From Paguma larvata (taxonomy: Eukaryota > Chordata > Mammalia > Carnivora > Viverridae), in contig CM057835.1 of the NCBI GenBank assembly GCA_030068075.1, forward strand, positions 23,776,930 through 23,840,929: a DNA stretch of 64,000 nt. The letters are read 5' to 3'. A program made the position numbers and the translations under genes. The notes beneath the pieces are model-generated. The model saw only the letters and a program-made list of their open reading frames with translations. It was not told where the DNA came from and ran no database searches. Shown one piece after another: positions 11,780-21,284 of this stretch (the first letter of the stretch is position 1; each line of letters opens with the position of its first letter).

Positions 11780-11960
11780 TTTAGTATTCCTTGACATTTT
11801 ATCTTCACAATCCTTCTGACGGTAAACAATATGGTTCTCCATTGCATGGATAGGGAAACCGACAGGTTAAGCGAGGGACTTAGGAAGTGTTAAACAATTC
11901 GAGCGTCTCAAGTGCCAGGTGGGGGCCTTCTCCCCAGGCTGTTTGCCCTTTATACCAGTC
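11780..11960 (-). repeat. MIR, antisense
   Basis: TTATCTTCACAATCCTTCTGACGG, CATGGATAGGGAAACCGACAGG, TTAAGCGAGGGACTTAGG, and CAAGTGCCAGGTGGGG (in pieces) give the antisense MIR core. The A/C-rich variant still has several CpG sites. Confidence 0.7.
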
Positions 11961-12369
11961 CGGTGTCTAATTGTTCCGTTAGCTGTTGACTAAGTGTTGA
12001 GTTCTCCAGTGTCCCAGGAGAAAGTTTGCCTGTTCACCTGCCCCAATGCTGCCATCTCACTCAGACACACCAGTCTCCTACAGTGACCACTTTGCTCCAG
12101 CCTTCTCTACTCCTATTCATGTTGGGTTCCTTTTCTTCCATTTTTGTGAGATGGGCGGGAGCCTAGGTAGCCTATGTGGCTGCCTGCATGGAGGGTCACA
12201 TTCGAATCCACCAACTGTCCTTAGATGATCTGGCCTACCTCTTCTCCCTCTGTTCTTTTCCCCCCTTCAAAGCCACTTGGTCATGTATTCGAATGTGTCT
12301 TTTCATTCTGTTTCTTAGACTTGTAGGAACTACCTTTCCCTTTTCACTTTGCCGAACCAGTGGTGTAGT
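11961..12369. other. Unique, pyrimidine-rich sequence
   Basis: No gene or repeat recognised. The two short overlapping plus-strand frames have no domain. Confidence 0.45.
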
Positions 12370-12890
12370 GTATTAGTGTGTGTGCTCCAGAGAAACGAAA
12401 CTGGGATGGATGGGTGCGTGTGGGTGTGTAACTAGCTCATGGGATTATGGAGGCCAAGCAATCTCCTGACTTTTCTGTCTGTAAACTGGAGACGGGGAAA
12501 GCTCCTGGGTAGTTCCAGTCAGGCTTCAAAGGCCTGAGAACTGGGATTCTCAATGGAGGAAGTTATAGTCTAAAAGCTAACACATTTGGGACCTAGGAGG
12601 AGGCACGGTTTCAATTTGAATCAATGGGCAGGGAAACACGGATGTCCCAGCCTGCCGGTCAGCAGCAGAAACGCTCTTCTGGAGCCTTTTTATTTTATTC
12701 AGGACTTGAGCTGATTGAACAAGGCCCATCCGCATCAGGGAGAGCATCTACCTTACCGTGTCTGCCATTTGAATGTTAATCTCATTCGGAAGCATCTTCA
12801 GAGACCCAGAAGAATGTTTGACCAACATTTGGGCACTTTGGTGATCTAGTAAAGTCGGCACGTTAACTAGCATGGGTTAGAGATCTACCG
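12370..12890. mobile_element. Ancient mammalian LTR-like or DNA element, family not assigned
   Basis: The run CTCCAGAGAAACGAAACTGG, GGGATTATGGAGGCCAAGCA, TTGAACAAGGCCCATCCGCA, GAATGTTAATCTCATTCGGA, CAGAAGAATGTTTGACCAAC, ATTTGGGCACTTTGGTGATC is a known dispersed mammal-wide repeat that begins near 'ctccagagaaacagaacc' and ends near 'gttgacaca'. I recognise the sequence but cannot name the family or its transcription strand from memory. Confidence 0.55.
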
Positions 12891-12894
12891 TTTA

Positions 12895-13080
12895 GGGGCA
12901 CCTGGGTGGCTCAGGCAGTCGAGCATCCGACTCTTGATTTCAGCTTAGGTCATGATCTCATGGTAGTGGGATTGAGTCCCCCATCTGGCTCCATGCTGAG
13001 TGTGGAGCCTGCTTAACATTCTCTCTCCCCCTCTCCTGCCTGCCCCCTCCCCTACTCACATTCTTTCAAAAAATTAAAAA
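12895..13080 (+). mobile_element. CAN-SINE, plus strand
   Basis: Head GGGGCACCTGGGTGGCTCAG, then GTCGAGCATCCGACTCTTGA, GGTCATGATCTCATGG and GGATTGAGTCCCCCATC. This is the older body type with GTGTGGAGCCTGCTTAACAT. The A-rich tail runs straight into the L1 end at 13081. Confidence 0.92.
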
Positions 13081-13345
13081 AAATTTATTTTATTTTCAAA
13101 TTGGTTTCCATATAACACCCAGTGTTCATCCCAACAAGTGCCCTCTTCAATGCCCGTCACCCACTCTCCCCCCTCCCCCCTCCCCCCTCCCACACCCCGT
13201 CACCCTCAGTTTGTTCTTAGTCTTTGAGCATCTCTCACGTTTTTGTCTCCGTCCCTCTTTTTTCCTTTTCCCCTCTTCCTCTCCCCCATGGTTTTTGCTA
13301 AGTCTCTCAAAATCCACCTATGCATGGAAACATGGTATCTGTCTT
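13081..13345 (-). mobile_element. Carnivore L1 3' end, 5'-truncated
   Basis: Antisense L1 3' UTR, same signature as 4691-4862 but about 265 bp long, reaching the CATGGAAACATGGTATCTGT part. A (CCCCCCT)n-like C-rich stretch at 13167-13190 belongs to the G-rich part of the L1 3' UTR. It abuts the SINE tail, so one element may have used the A-rich end of the other as its target. Confidence 0.9.
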
Positions 13346-13570
13346 TAAATCCCACTTGCTCTGCAGTGCTTTTCTTGACTACATCCCCTCCTATGTGACC
13401 GACTTAGCTGGATTCCTCTTCCACTTGGTCACCCCACCAGAGCTCAGCATTTAGCGGCCCTGTTCTCCATTGTTCTCCAACTATTTTTGTCAGGTACCTC
13501 GTATCTCCTCCACTAGGTTTGAAGGACAGATCCGTAACTTATCATTTTTCCCCTCCCCCATGGACAGACT
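13346..13570 (+). repeat. L2 3' region, plus strand
   Basis: TGACTACATCCCCTCCTATG, ACTTGGTCACCCCACCAGAGC, CTCCACTAGGTTTGAAGGACAG resemble the 3' UTR of LINE-2 ('ccactagaatgtaagctcc' region). Diverged; boundaries are approximate. Confidence 0.5.
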
Positions 13571-13799
13571 GCTAGATCAAGAAAAGTTTCTCTTATAGTT
13601 CAGTTTCTCAATGGATAAGATAAAGAATGCCGAACTTGGCTTCTGGGGTTACAGACCAAGGGTGATAGGGTTGGAGAACCTGGGGTATTTCTTCCTTTAC
13701 AGGCAGCCAAAGAAGAGGGAGGTAGCCAGGATTCGGTGTATAGTAGGTGCACAAGTATTGCTGAGATGCTTGGCATTTTCATCAAACGGTTTTGGATTG
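13571..13799. other. Unique sequence
   Basis: No feature recognised. Near 13735-13760 GTGTATAGTAGGTGCACAAG recalls a MIR or L2 3' end. Confidence 0.4.
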
Positions 13800-13945
13800 T
13801 TTCCATGGCATGGTGGGGGAGCAGTGGGCTCCAACTAGCCATGTAATCTCAAGCAACTCACTCTCTGGCTTCTCCACGTGTCCTGTTTAATGGAGATAGT
13901 TGGTCCTGCCCTACTTGCCTCCTGGGTCTTGTGAAGGTGTTGATA
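13800..13945 (+). repeat. MIR, plus strand
   Basis: AACTAGCCATGTAATCTCAAG, CAACTCACTCTCTGGCTTC, GTTTAATGGAGATAGTTGG, GTCTTGTGAAGGTGTTG (in pieces) follow the MIR plus-strand core. It faces an antisense MIR immediately to the right. Confidence 0.65.
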
Positions 13946-13949
13946 GTAG

Positions 13950-14140
13950 CTAACTTTATGTATGGTAGGCACTGTTCTTAAAACACTTCCCACATGTCAA
14001 CTGATTTAGTTCCATAAAGCCCTTGCAAGTATTTATTTTCTCATTTGGCAACTGAGGTTAAGAGAGCCTTCATAACTCATCAGGGTGGCAAAGCCAGAGA
14101 GTAGCAGGGCTGGGGTTCCAACTTGGAGTCTGGCTCTCTG
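13950..14140 (-). repeat. MIR, antisense
   Basis: TATGGTAGGCACTGTTCTTAA, ATTTTCTCATTTGGCAACTG, AGGTTAAGAGAGCCTTCATA and GCAGGGCTGGGGTTCCAAC are in antisense MIR order. The SINE at 14151 landed at its end. Confidence 0.75.
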
Positions 14141-14150
14141 TGCACACTTT

Positions 14151-14361
14151 AAAAAATTTTTTTTAATGTTTATTATTGAGAGACTGAGAGAAACAGCATG
14201 AGCATGGGAGGGGCAGAGAGAGGGGGAGACACAGAATCTGAAGCAGGGTCCAGGCTCTGAGCTGTCAGCACAGAGTCCAACGTGGGGCTCGAACTCACGA
14301 ACTGCGAGATCATGACCTGGCTGAAGTCAGATGCTTAACAGACCGAGCCACCCAGGCGCCC
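14151..14361 (-). mobile_element. CAN-SINE, nearly full length
   Basis: The tail (TTTTTTTTAATGTTTATTA) is at the left and the head GAGCCACCCAGGCGCCC at the right. Internal signature CCAGGCTCTGAGCTGTCAGC. Flanks TCTCTGTGCACACT (14135-14148) and TCTCTCGCACACT (14363-14375) are a likely target duplication. Confidence 0.93.
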
Positions 14362-14375
14362 GTCTCTCGCACACT

Positions 14376-14549
14376 CTTAACCGGAGTGTGCTATAAGGTG
14401 GTTGGAAGGGTGGTGGAAGCTTGGACAATTCTGAGACCCATTTGAGCGGGTCCTGGAGATCATGCATGACTGCAGCTCCCTCGGGAGTGTACCAGGCCTG
14501 GACCACGTACGGGTTGAGCGCAGGAATGTGCTCACCAGAGTGACAGGTT
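14376..14549. other. Unique sequence
   Basis: Short CpG-containing unique stretch; no feature recognised. Confidence 0.4.
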
Positions 14550-14800
14550 GCATTCACGACACCCATTACCGACCGCTGAGGAGTCTGTATCCCAGACAGT
14601 CTTTCCTTCGGCTTCCCTGCGATTTGCCCTCGTCGCTCTGGTCTTCACCTCTGGCCTATGTGTCTGTTATAACTAAGTGATCCTTGGTGTTGGTATCCGC
14701 TGTGGAGAGTAGACCCTGTCAGGGTGGGGGCAGAGGCTGTTTTGTCCACGGTTTCGTCCCTAGTGCCCTGTGTAGCATCTGGCCAAGGGTCTCACATCTG
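14550..14800 (+). repeat. L2 3' end, plus strand
   Basis: CAGGGTGGGGGCAGAGGCTG, TTTTGTCCACGGTTTCGTCC, CTAGTGCCCTGTGTAGCATC match the end of LINE-2 ('gggcagggactttgtctgttttgttcactgctgtatccccagtgcctagc'). Confidence 0.65.
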
Positions 14801-14839
14801 GAAGATGAACATGACCATTGTAACGGATCTCCCTAATCC

Positions 14840-15345
14840 AGTTTTCCTTAGGGTAAAATACAATTTGTAGTTCGGGTTCATTAACTCCATTCACTTTGTT
14901 GTGCAATCACCATCCTCCATCTCCAGAACTTTCTCCTCTTCCCAAAGTGAAACTCTGCTGGTTAAACACTCCTTATTACTATTTCCCCCTCACCCCCGAC
15001 AAACCACCATTCTGCCATTTCTCTCCGAATTTGCTTGTTCTAGATCCCTCGTATAAATGAAATACATCTTTGTCCTCTCATGTCTGGCCTATTTCTCTTA
15101 GCATAATGTCTCCCAAGGTTTGTCCACGATGTAGCCTGTATCAGCGTTTCCTTCCTTCCTAAGTAAGGTAACTTTCCAGTGTTTGTATAGACCAGTTGCT
15201 GTTTACCCATTCATTTGTCCCTGAACATTTGGACCGTTGCCACCTTTGGGCTTTTGTGACTGATGCTGCTATGCACTTTGGTGTGCAAGTATCTTTGAAA
15301 CCCTGCTTTGGATTTTTTTGGGCATACACCTGTAGATGCTGACCA
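14840..15345 (-). mobile_element. Old L1M 3' end, antisense
   Basis: GGTTCATTAACTCCATTCAC, GTTGTGCAATCACCATCCTC, CATCTCCAGAACTTTCTCC, TAGCATAATGTCTCCCAAGG, ACTGATGCTGCTATGCACTT, GGATTTTTTTGGGCATACAC give the full order of an ancient mammalian L1 3' end in reverse. It is far more diverged than the carnivore L1 copies. Confidence 0.85.
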
Positions 15346-15369
15346 GTCATAGGGTTGTTTAGAAGATTC

Positions 15370-15450
15370 AATAGTCTGGTAATTGGCAAAGCTCTTAGAA
15401 CAGTTCCTGGCGCATAGCAACCACTAGATATTTGGTAAATGAAAATAAAA
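15370..15450 (+). repeat. MIR 3' fragment, plus strand
   Basis: AAAGCTCTTAGAACAGTTCC, TGGCGCATAGCAACCACTAG, ATATTTGGTAAATG match the MIR 3' end ('gcttagaacagtgcctggcacatagtaagcgctcaataaatg'). Confidence 0.75.
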
Positions 15451-16959
15451 CTTCCTGTGTCTATGGATTCCTTAGTTCAGACCTTTTTTGTTTGTTTTGT
15501 ATTTAGATAGCACTCAGTGAGAAAGGGGAGCTCTAAAGGTAGTTTTGTGCTCCGACCCCACCTAAATGGCTGGGCCTCCCTGGCCCCTGTTCCTACAGGG
15601 AGGAGTCGATAAGGGACCCAACTCCTGGCAGACGGCCGCAACCTCAAAGTAGTGGTTGGGGAGCAGCTGACAAGGGAGGGGGGGTGATGGACGCAGTTGC
15701 TGAAGACTTTTCTTACGGTTGCTCATATCTGGTCCTTAATTCGAGTCTGGTTTTTAGTGCTGTGGTCTTTTTATTAATCTTTGTAGTGATGCCTCTGTCC
15801 TCTCTGGGGAAATTAAAGTAACGGTTCTCCATTGTTGGAAGTCGGCAGTTTATTGGGGGAGGGGGAGGAGGTAATACAACATTTTTGTAATCCAGTTGAA
15901 GTTTACCTTAAATAGCACGGACTGCTCAGAACTATCAAGCTAGCAGGAGAAATGTCCCAAAGGAAATGGTGCTTTGCAGTTAATAGGAAGGAAGCTGTGG
16001 TACAGGTTTGAAACTTGGGTCATGGGTTTATGCATTTTCTAGACTGGAAATTGGTGCAAGGATCCCACAGAGTTGATACATTAATATCTTGTTCCAAAGC
16101 ATTTTTTGGTTCCATGGTATTCCTAGTCTTTGAATCTTTTTTTTCTTTAATGTTGACTTGAAAGGAGAGGTGAGGTGGAAAGATTCGCACTTAAGGCTTT
16201 TAGTAAAACAGAAGAAAGAGCACGGTGATGGCTTCCGTATTGGAAATGCCAGGGCTCCGCGACTTGAGGGCACGTGATGGGACCACGGAGCTTGGGATAA
16301 AATAAAACAGTCTCCCCCATGGGCGTGTGTCTGTTCAACTAAAGATCCCACATCTTGATGAAAATGTTTAAGCCTGTATATTGGAAGACTCTCAAACCTG
16401 TTTCTACAGTGAACTCTGTAAAGCTTTGAGAATAACCTTGTATTTGCTAGAACTTCCCTCTAAACTCAAAAATCAGTTTAAGCAGTGTTATTTACCAGAG
16501 GGTATGTCTGGTATTTGCAGACAAAATATGAGGAAATTTCAGGCTAATTACAGGTTAAAGTGTGCTTTCTCTGAATTTTTAGATTGCAGTTCAAATTTAG
16601 AGCGAAGGCACAAGTTACATGCTAGAAGTGCATATACACAGATTATACTTACATACATACATAATACACATATATAGTTCCTGGGCCTATTAGTGACTCA
16701 CATGACGGCTTCCAATGGGAGGAAGAGGCATTCTCCGTCCGTGGCGTGTCTGTGTTGTGTATGTGCACAACAGATCCTCTCTGAGGATACAAATGATCCA
16801 CTAGATAAAATACCTGAGAGCAGGAATCAGCATCAAGCCTGGTGCCTGCACACAGCAAGTTCCGATAGTATTTGAGAAACAACTGAACAATGACACGTTT
16901 GTATCCTACTCTGAAAATAAACGATTCGAGATGAAGTTGACAAAACCTAAGACGTGTGC
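15451..16959. other. Unique sequence
   Basis: No gene recognised. 15540-15700 is locally GC-rich with several CpG sites and a G run (15677-15685), but shows no open frame of note. 16640-16676 has an imperfect (ACAT)n tract. The 98-codon and 107-codon frames here have no domain. Confidence 0.5.
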
Positions 16960-17075
16960 AGTAGAGTGGCATTCAGTACACGGACAGCGTTGTGCAGCTA
17001 CCACCTCTGACTGGTTCCAGAATGTTTCCCTCACTTACAAAGGAACCCCTGTACCCATTTCTCCCTCCCACTAGC
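16960..17075 (-). mobile_element. Old L1M 3' fragment, antisense
   Basis: GTGGCATTCAGTACACGGAC, AGCGTTGTGCAGCTACCACC, TTCCAGAATGTTTCCCTCAC match the antisense L1M 3' end ('ggcattaagtacattcacattgttgtgcaaccatcacc'). Confidence 0.65.
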
Positions 17076-17230
17076 CTTGGTAGTAGTACTACTAGTACTC
17101 TAGGTAGCAGCTCTGGGTTCAGTTCAGCGCTGCTCATCTGACTCTCAGAGCCCCAAAGAGCCCTTGCTCTTCCCGTGGGGAGTTTCAATCTTGGCAGTAA
17201 GGGAAAAAAAAAAAAACCTGTCTGTTTCAA

Positions 17231-17406
17231 ACTTTTTTAACGTTAGAGTGCAAGCAGTGGAGGGGTAGAGAGAGGGAGACACAGAATCCAAAGCAGGCTC
17301 TGAGCTGTCAGTACAGAGCCTGACGCCGGGCTCAAACTCACGGACTGTGAGATCATGACCTGAGCTGAAGTCGGACGCTTAACTGACTGAGCCACCCAGG
17401 TGCCCC
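17231..17406 (-). mobile_element. CAN-SINE, slightly short
   Basis: The tail at the left is not a clean poly-T. Body signature GAGGGAGACACAGAATCC and GCTCTGAGCTGTCAGTACAG. Head GACTGAGCCACCCAGGTGCCCC. It has an internal deletion of the CTCCAGG segment, compared with the copy at 47359. Confidence 0.92.
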
Positions 17407-17766
17407 CATTTTGAACATCTTAGTAGAAAGCAAAACTTTCACAGATTGCGATAGAAAAGGGCTGATGTTGGTACTTGTGTGAGGTCCTGGAGTCTGGGGT
17501 GTCAGCTGCTACATCCGTGAGTTGGGGCCTCAGCTGCTGGTACGTCCCTCGGCTGGCGGCTCCTGACAGAAGTGCTCGCTTCTGTTAGAATGGGGCTGCG
17601 TGGTTTTTCTGTCCCACTGTCTGTTGAGTGAAGACTTTGTAATTGCATTGAATGATGTTGAGGAAGCACCCAGCGGAGCCCCAACTACAGTTTTGAAGAA
17701 CATCTTTTGTTAAGTGAGAGTTGGTTCTCAGTAAATACATTGGCTGAACTAATTGAGTGATTTCTC
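17407..17766. other. Unique sequence, possible L2 3' tip at 17725-17760
   Basis: No gene seen. CTCAGTAAATACATTGGCTGAAC may be the extreme 3' end of an L2. Confidence 0.4.
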
Positions 17767-17784
17767 GGGGGTGGGGTGGGGTGG
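17767..17784 (+). other. G-rich tract with quadruplex potential
   Basis: GGGGGTGGGGTGGGGTGG: three runs of at least four G and one of two, with single-T loops. This could fold as a two-tier quadruplex; three tiers lack a fourth run. Confidence 0.55.
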
Positions 17785-18159
17785 AATACCAGACTGAATC
17801 CTACTTCAAAAGCGTGGTAACCTGATGTTTAAAAAGAGTTCTTTGAATCCTGTTTTACATAAACCCTTTGGATGTGTCTTTTAGGTAAATCCGACTTTTA
17901 CCTATTAGGTTTGTTTAGTGTGAGCTAGATCAGCATTGGAAATTTCCTTAAAAAAAAAAAATCATTACTCTAACTCCTACTGTATAGAAGTCAGTTCATG
18001 TATTCTCACAGTGTTTATTAAGCCGCTTGGGAAATTGACAGGATGGTGGAATAACTGAGGCCTCAAGAAGCTTAGGCACCTGGCAGGGGAGGACTGGAAT
18101 GCAAAGTGAAAGCTACAGGCCACGTTAGGTATAGTAGTGGTGTGCACCCTGGAGGGGGG
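17785..18159. other. Unique sequence with a probable MIR remnant at 18000-18105
   Basis: GTTTATTAAGCCGCTTGGGA and ATAACTGAGGCCTCAAGAAG suggest an antisense MIR core. A11 run at 17950-17960. G runs near 18154-18162 and 18174-18180. Confidence 0.45.
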
Positions 18160-18600
18160 GGTTACAGTTCCCCTGGGGGGAGTTCAGAGAAGGCTTCAGG
18201 AAGGTGCTTGGAGGGAAGGACAGGGAAAGAACTCAAGACAAAGACTTGGCAGGTGAGGGGCCCAAACGTGGCCTGGAGGAATTTGCAAAGCTAGAAAAAG
18301 AGAAAATATTTCAGGTATGGGGAGCAGTGTAGGCAGAGGCCCAGAGGAGGAGAAAAAGTACAGCTTGAATTGCCAGTGAGTTGCTAGACTTGGCTGGCTT
18401 TTTGGCTAAAGGGCAGGTTGGAGGTGGACAGAACAGATCCCTAGTGGAGTCTGGCTTAGAAGCTTCTGGAATGTGTGAGGGCTTATAAGCAGGGTACGGG
18501 TATAGGTACAAATGTGTTTTCACCATCTGCCAGCTACCCAGGAAGTGGCTGTGCTCACCCATTCTTCCTGAAAGTGAAGGCAGATTAACCTCGAGGTGTA
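18160..18600 (-). repeat. L2 fragment, antisense
   Basis: TTCAGAGAAGGCTTCAGGAAG, AGGTATGGGGAGCAGTGTAG, GCAGAGGCCCAGAGGAGGAG follow the antisense L2 series ('cagggaaggcctctctgaggagg', then 'gcaaaggccctgaggc'). The same series recurs at 32885-33400 and 63750-64000. Confidence 0.5.
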
Positions 18601-18777
18601 AAATGGTAGGTGGACTGGCCCAGGAGTGGAGGCAACCCCTGACCCTGGCACAAAGCATCACCCAACACCACACCAAGCAGGGGTTATTTGTTCCTTGGAC
18701 ACGAAGAACTGAAGGCTCAGGTATGGAGTGGCCTGCTTATGGGGAGGCAGGCCATGGCTATGCCCAGGGACGTGGAC

Positions 18778-18781
18778 GGAT
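18778..18781. repeat. 4-bp target-site duplication, left copy (GGAT)
   Basis: GGAT here and GGAT at 19114-19117 flank the LTR exactly. Four-base duplications are the usual product of gammaretrovirus-like (class I) integrases. Confidence 0.85.
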
Positions 18782-19113
18782 TGTTATGCCCAGAATTCGG
18801 GGACCCCAAAAACCACCAGGGAGCCGAGTCCGATGCGAGAATAAAGAGCCTTTATTCGAGCTAGCTCGAGCTCAATCTCCTACCTGCACCTACGCAGCGG
18901 TGGGTCAAGGGAGAAGGAGAGCCAAAGGCGCAAGAGTTTTAAAGGAGTCTAGGGTAGTGGGAGGGGTGATGGTCGTGGCCCTAGCTGATTGGCTGAGGAA
19001 GGGTCAGGGTCCTGTTCCATAGGTCAAGCTTCCGCGCAGGCGCTGGGGACTCAAAATGGAGTCAGTCTGTTTGCCCTTAAACAAAATGGAATCAGTCCCG
19101 ATTTGCCCTTACA
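18782..19113 (-). mobile_element. Solo LTR of a class I (gammaretrovirus-like) endogenous retrovirus
   Basis: A 332-bp element read on the minus strand: it starts TGTAAGG and ends CATAACA, so it has TGT...ACA ends. Inside, in minus-strand order, are a pair of direct repeats in U3 (19052-19112), a CCAAT box (ATTGG on plus, 18988-18992), a TTTAAAA TATA-like box (about 18936-18943) and AATAAAG (complement at 18851-18856). No internal retroviral sequence lies on either side, so this is a solo LTR left by recombination between two LTRs. The promoter would fire toward lower coordinates. It retains many CpG sites, which suggests it is fairly young. The family name is unknown to me. Confidence 0.9.
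19052..19112 (-). promoter_or_regulatory. Imperfect direct repeat in LTR U3
   Basis: Two adjacent copies of about 29-31 bp, 19052-19080 and 19082-19112. Each starts CAAAATGGARTCAGTC and ends TTTGCCCTTA. Direct repeats in U3 commonly act as enhancers in gammaretroviral LTRs; activity here is inference. Confidence 0.75.
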
Positions 19114-19117
19114 GGAT

Positions 19118-19929
19118 CACACTGGCTGAGGAGCAGTGCCCTTGGCAGCCTTAAACGCTCCCTTTCCTAGGAGTGCTTCCTTAGTCTGACCCACTGGGAC
19201 CTTGCAGGTTCTTTGTGGCCCAGAGAAGTGAGGCATCTTCCTCTTGTTGCCCCCATCTTCCGTTTTGCATTCTCCATGAGTTGGGGGCAGGGTTTCAGGA
19301 AACAGCTTCTAGGGAGTCTGCTTGCTTGCCTGGCCAAAGGAGGGTTTTCTGGATAGTAGGCCCTCTGACCCTGGGGAGCATGGGCTTTGGATGAGGCCAG
19401 TCTCGAGCAGACTTAGCCTTCAACCTCACTTGAGGCTTTTCCACCTTTTAGACTCTAAGGGCTCCCTCAAGAAGAAACACATACTGTGAAGCATCAGATG
19501 TGATTCTCTTGTCCCCAAAAGGAAACTACAATGAAAAGTACTGCTTGATGAATCTTGGTTTCTTCTCCGTATCCTAAAAGCAGAAGTGGGTTGCTTAAAT
19601 ATTTGAAATTTGGCAAATGTATATATACAAGATACTCTGTGGAGTACACAGTGGTGTTTCTTGTTTAATACTTTTTTGAATGCCCCATGAGCTCGGAAAG
19701 TGGATATTTTAAGAATTCTGTTCTTGGGTTCACCAACATTTAACTTGAGTTAGGAGAAGGCTGTACCCTCCCCTCCCACGAATCTTCTCCCATTCTTAGG
19801 TTACTGTGGGGGCAGAGTGAGGTTAATCAGCTCATTTAAGATATTTGTATGTATTACAAGGTATTCAAAGCAAACTAAAATTTTTTTGGCAAGATCCCTT
19901 CTAGCTAAACCCATTTCTACAGTTTTCTT
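19118..19929. other. Unique sequence
   Basis: No gene or repeat recognised. Confidence 0.5.
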
Positions 19930-20035
19930 TTAATTTTTAAGAGTGAGAATGTGAATTGGGGGGTGGGGGGACAAAGAATCCAAAGCAGGCTCCACACTGA
20001 CAGCCCAATGCAGGCCTGAAGTCATGAACTGTGGT
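19930..20035 (-). mobile_element. Partial CAN-SINE, head missing
   Basis: The tail side TTAAGAGTGAGAATG, a G-rich stretch at 19959-19970, AAAGAATCCAAAGCAGGCTCC, CACTGACAGCCCAATGCAGG and GAAGTCATGAACTGTG are present. The tRNA-like head (GAGCCACCCAGG) is absent; the right end runs into unique DNA at about 20035. Confidence 0.8.
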
Positions 20036-20094
20036 GAGTTTTCTCCCTTGAATGAAGGGAGACACTTGTAAATACTTGGGCTGGAGTTGAAGAG

Positions 20095-20175
20095 GACTGC
20101 TGCTTCTCCCTAACTCCGGGACTCTGTGCAAGCCACTACATCTCTGAATCTTTCTCCTCTTTAGAGTGCCAAGGT
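20095..20175 (+). repeat. MIR core fragment, plus strand
   Basis: GGGACTCTGTGCAAGCCACT, ACATCTCTGAATCTTTCTCC, TCTTTAGAGTG fit the MIR core 'tgaccttgggcaagttacttaacctctctgtgcctcagtttcctc'. Confidence 0.55.
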
Positions 20176-20519
20176 TGTCCTTTCCGCCTGAGTTTTCTCT
20201 TTGGTGCTATCATGGGAACTAGGCGGACCATTGAGCCAGAGAACTTCTCCAGCCCGTGAGATTACTCTATCTGCAGCGACAGCAATCTCTGAATCCACAG
20301 ACAAAAAGTTTGGGGAGATGGAATGCAGCTGTTGGTGTAATGAGTGAGGAGAGAAAATAGAATTTGAGGATTAAAAATTAAGTTGAAAGATGTGAAGAGA
20401 GCCTGTAGCTTAATTGCTACTTGGCTCCATGTTCGCAGTTGGTATAAATATTGTCCAAGGGCTCCTGTGTGTTGCAGAGCGGTGCTAACCAGAATCTGCA
20501 TCCATTGTGCTTGCAAGAA
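20176..20519. other. Unique sequence
   Basis: No feature recognised. Confidence 0.4.
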
Positions 20520-20640
20520 TCCAGCTTCTTGGACCCGCCTCAGACCAGCTGAGTCAGTATTAAGTGGGAACGAGCCCAGTAATCTGTCTCAAGTCTCCCA
20601 GCTGATTCTTCATGCTGAAACTCAGAGAATCACTGTTCGG
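20520..20640 (+). mobile_element. MER5A-like hAT fragment
   Basis: CCGCCTCAGACCAGCTGAGTC, GAGCCCAGTAATCTGTCTCA, CTGATTCTTCATGCTGAAAC, TCAGAGAATCACTG correspond to the right two-thirds of MER5A, a non-autonomous hAT transposon, ending at its terminal inverted repeat. Confidence 0.7.
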
Positions 20641-20799
20641 GATGTCTAGTGTTGGAGGACAACTTACGGATCATGTACACTTGTGGGTAAAGAAACCAAC
20701 CCAAAGAGGTCGGGGGCTTCCAAAGGAGGTCCATAGTTGACTCGAGCCTTGTTGACAAGTTAATGGATGAGCAGCGGCCTAGGCCACTACTATTTCTGG

Positions 20800-20975
20800 T
20801 ATGGTCTGTGGCCATCCTTGGTACCTGGGAGTTGATCAGAAATGCAAATGTATGGGTGCCAGGCCTATGGATCAGAATCTCAGGTGGGCAGGGGGAGGTC
20901 CGGGGGTGGTTAGCAAGCCCTCCACGGGATTCTCAAACATGGCCATGCATGTGAACCACTAGCCTAGAATCTTAG
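20800..20975 (+). mobile_element. MER5A-like hAT element
   Basis: GATCAGAAATGCAAATGTATGG, TATGGATCAGAATCTCAGG, TTAGCAAGCCCTCCACGGG, ATGTGAACCACTAG follow MER5A order on plus. It is a second copy within 200 bp of the one at 20520. Confidence 0.75.
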
Positions 20976-21284
20976 CTCTTCCTTGGGTGCTCCTCATACC
21001 CAGAGACTGTTATTTTAAGTTACTAAGGGTCATAACCTTGTGAGATTTTTTTTTTTTGGGGGGGGGAGGGGAATTGATTGGAAATACGATCTTACCTATG
21101 GATTTTTCCTGGAGCAGCAGACTAGGATCCGCTGGTCTGAGGATGAACATTGGTCTCTGTCTAGGACCGACATTTCCCCGGATGCGGGGCTTTCAGTGTT
21201 GAACTGGAAAATCTGGGACAAGTGGGGACACTTGGTCCTTCTAGCTGGACTCCAGCATTTTTTAAGTTTTTAAACAATTTGTCG
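20976..21284. other. Unique sequence with T10-G10 junction
   Basis: A T10 run followed by a G10 run at 21048-21067, interrupted by few other bases; otherwise no feature. Confidence 0.45.

Noticed and set aside
18603..19022. 139-codon plus-strand frame
   Set aside because: Most of it is the antisense of the solo LTR; high CpG and GC content explains the lack of stops.
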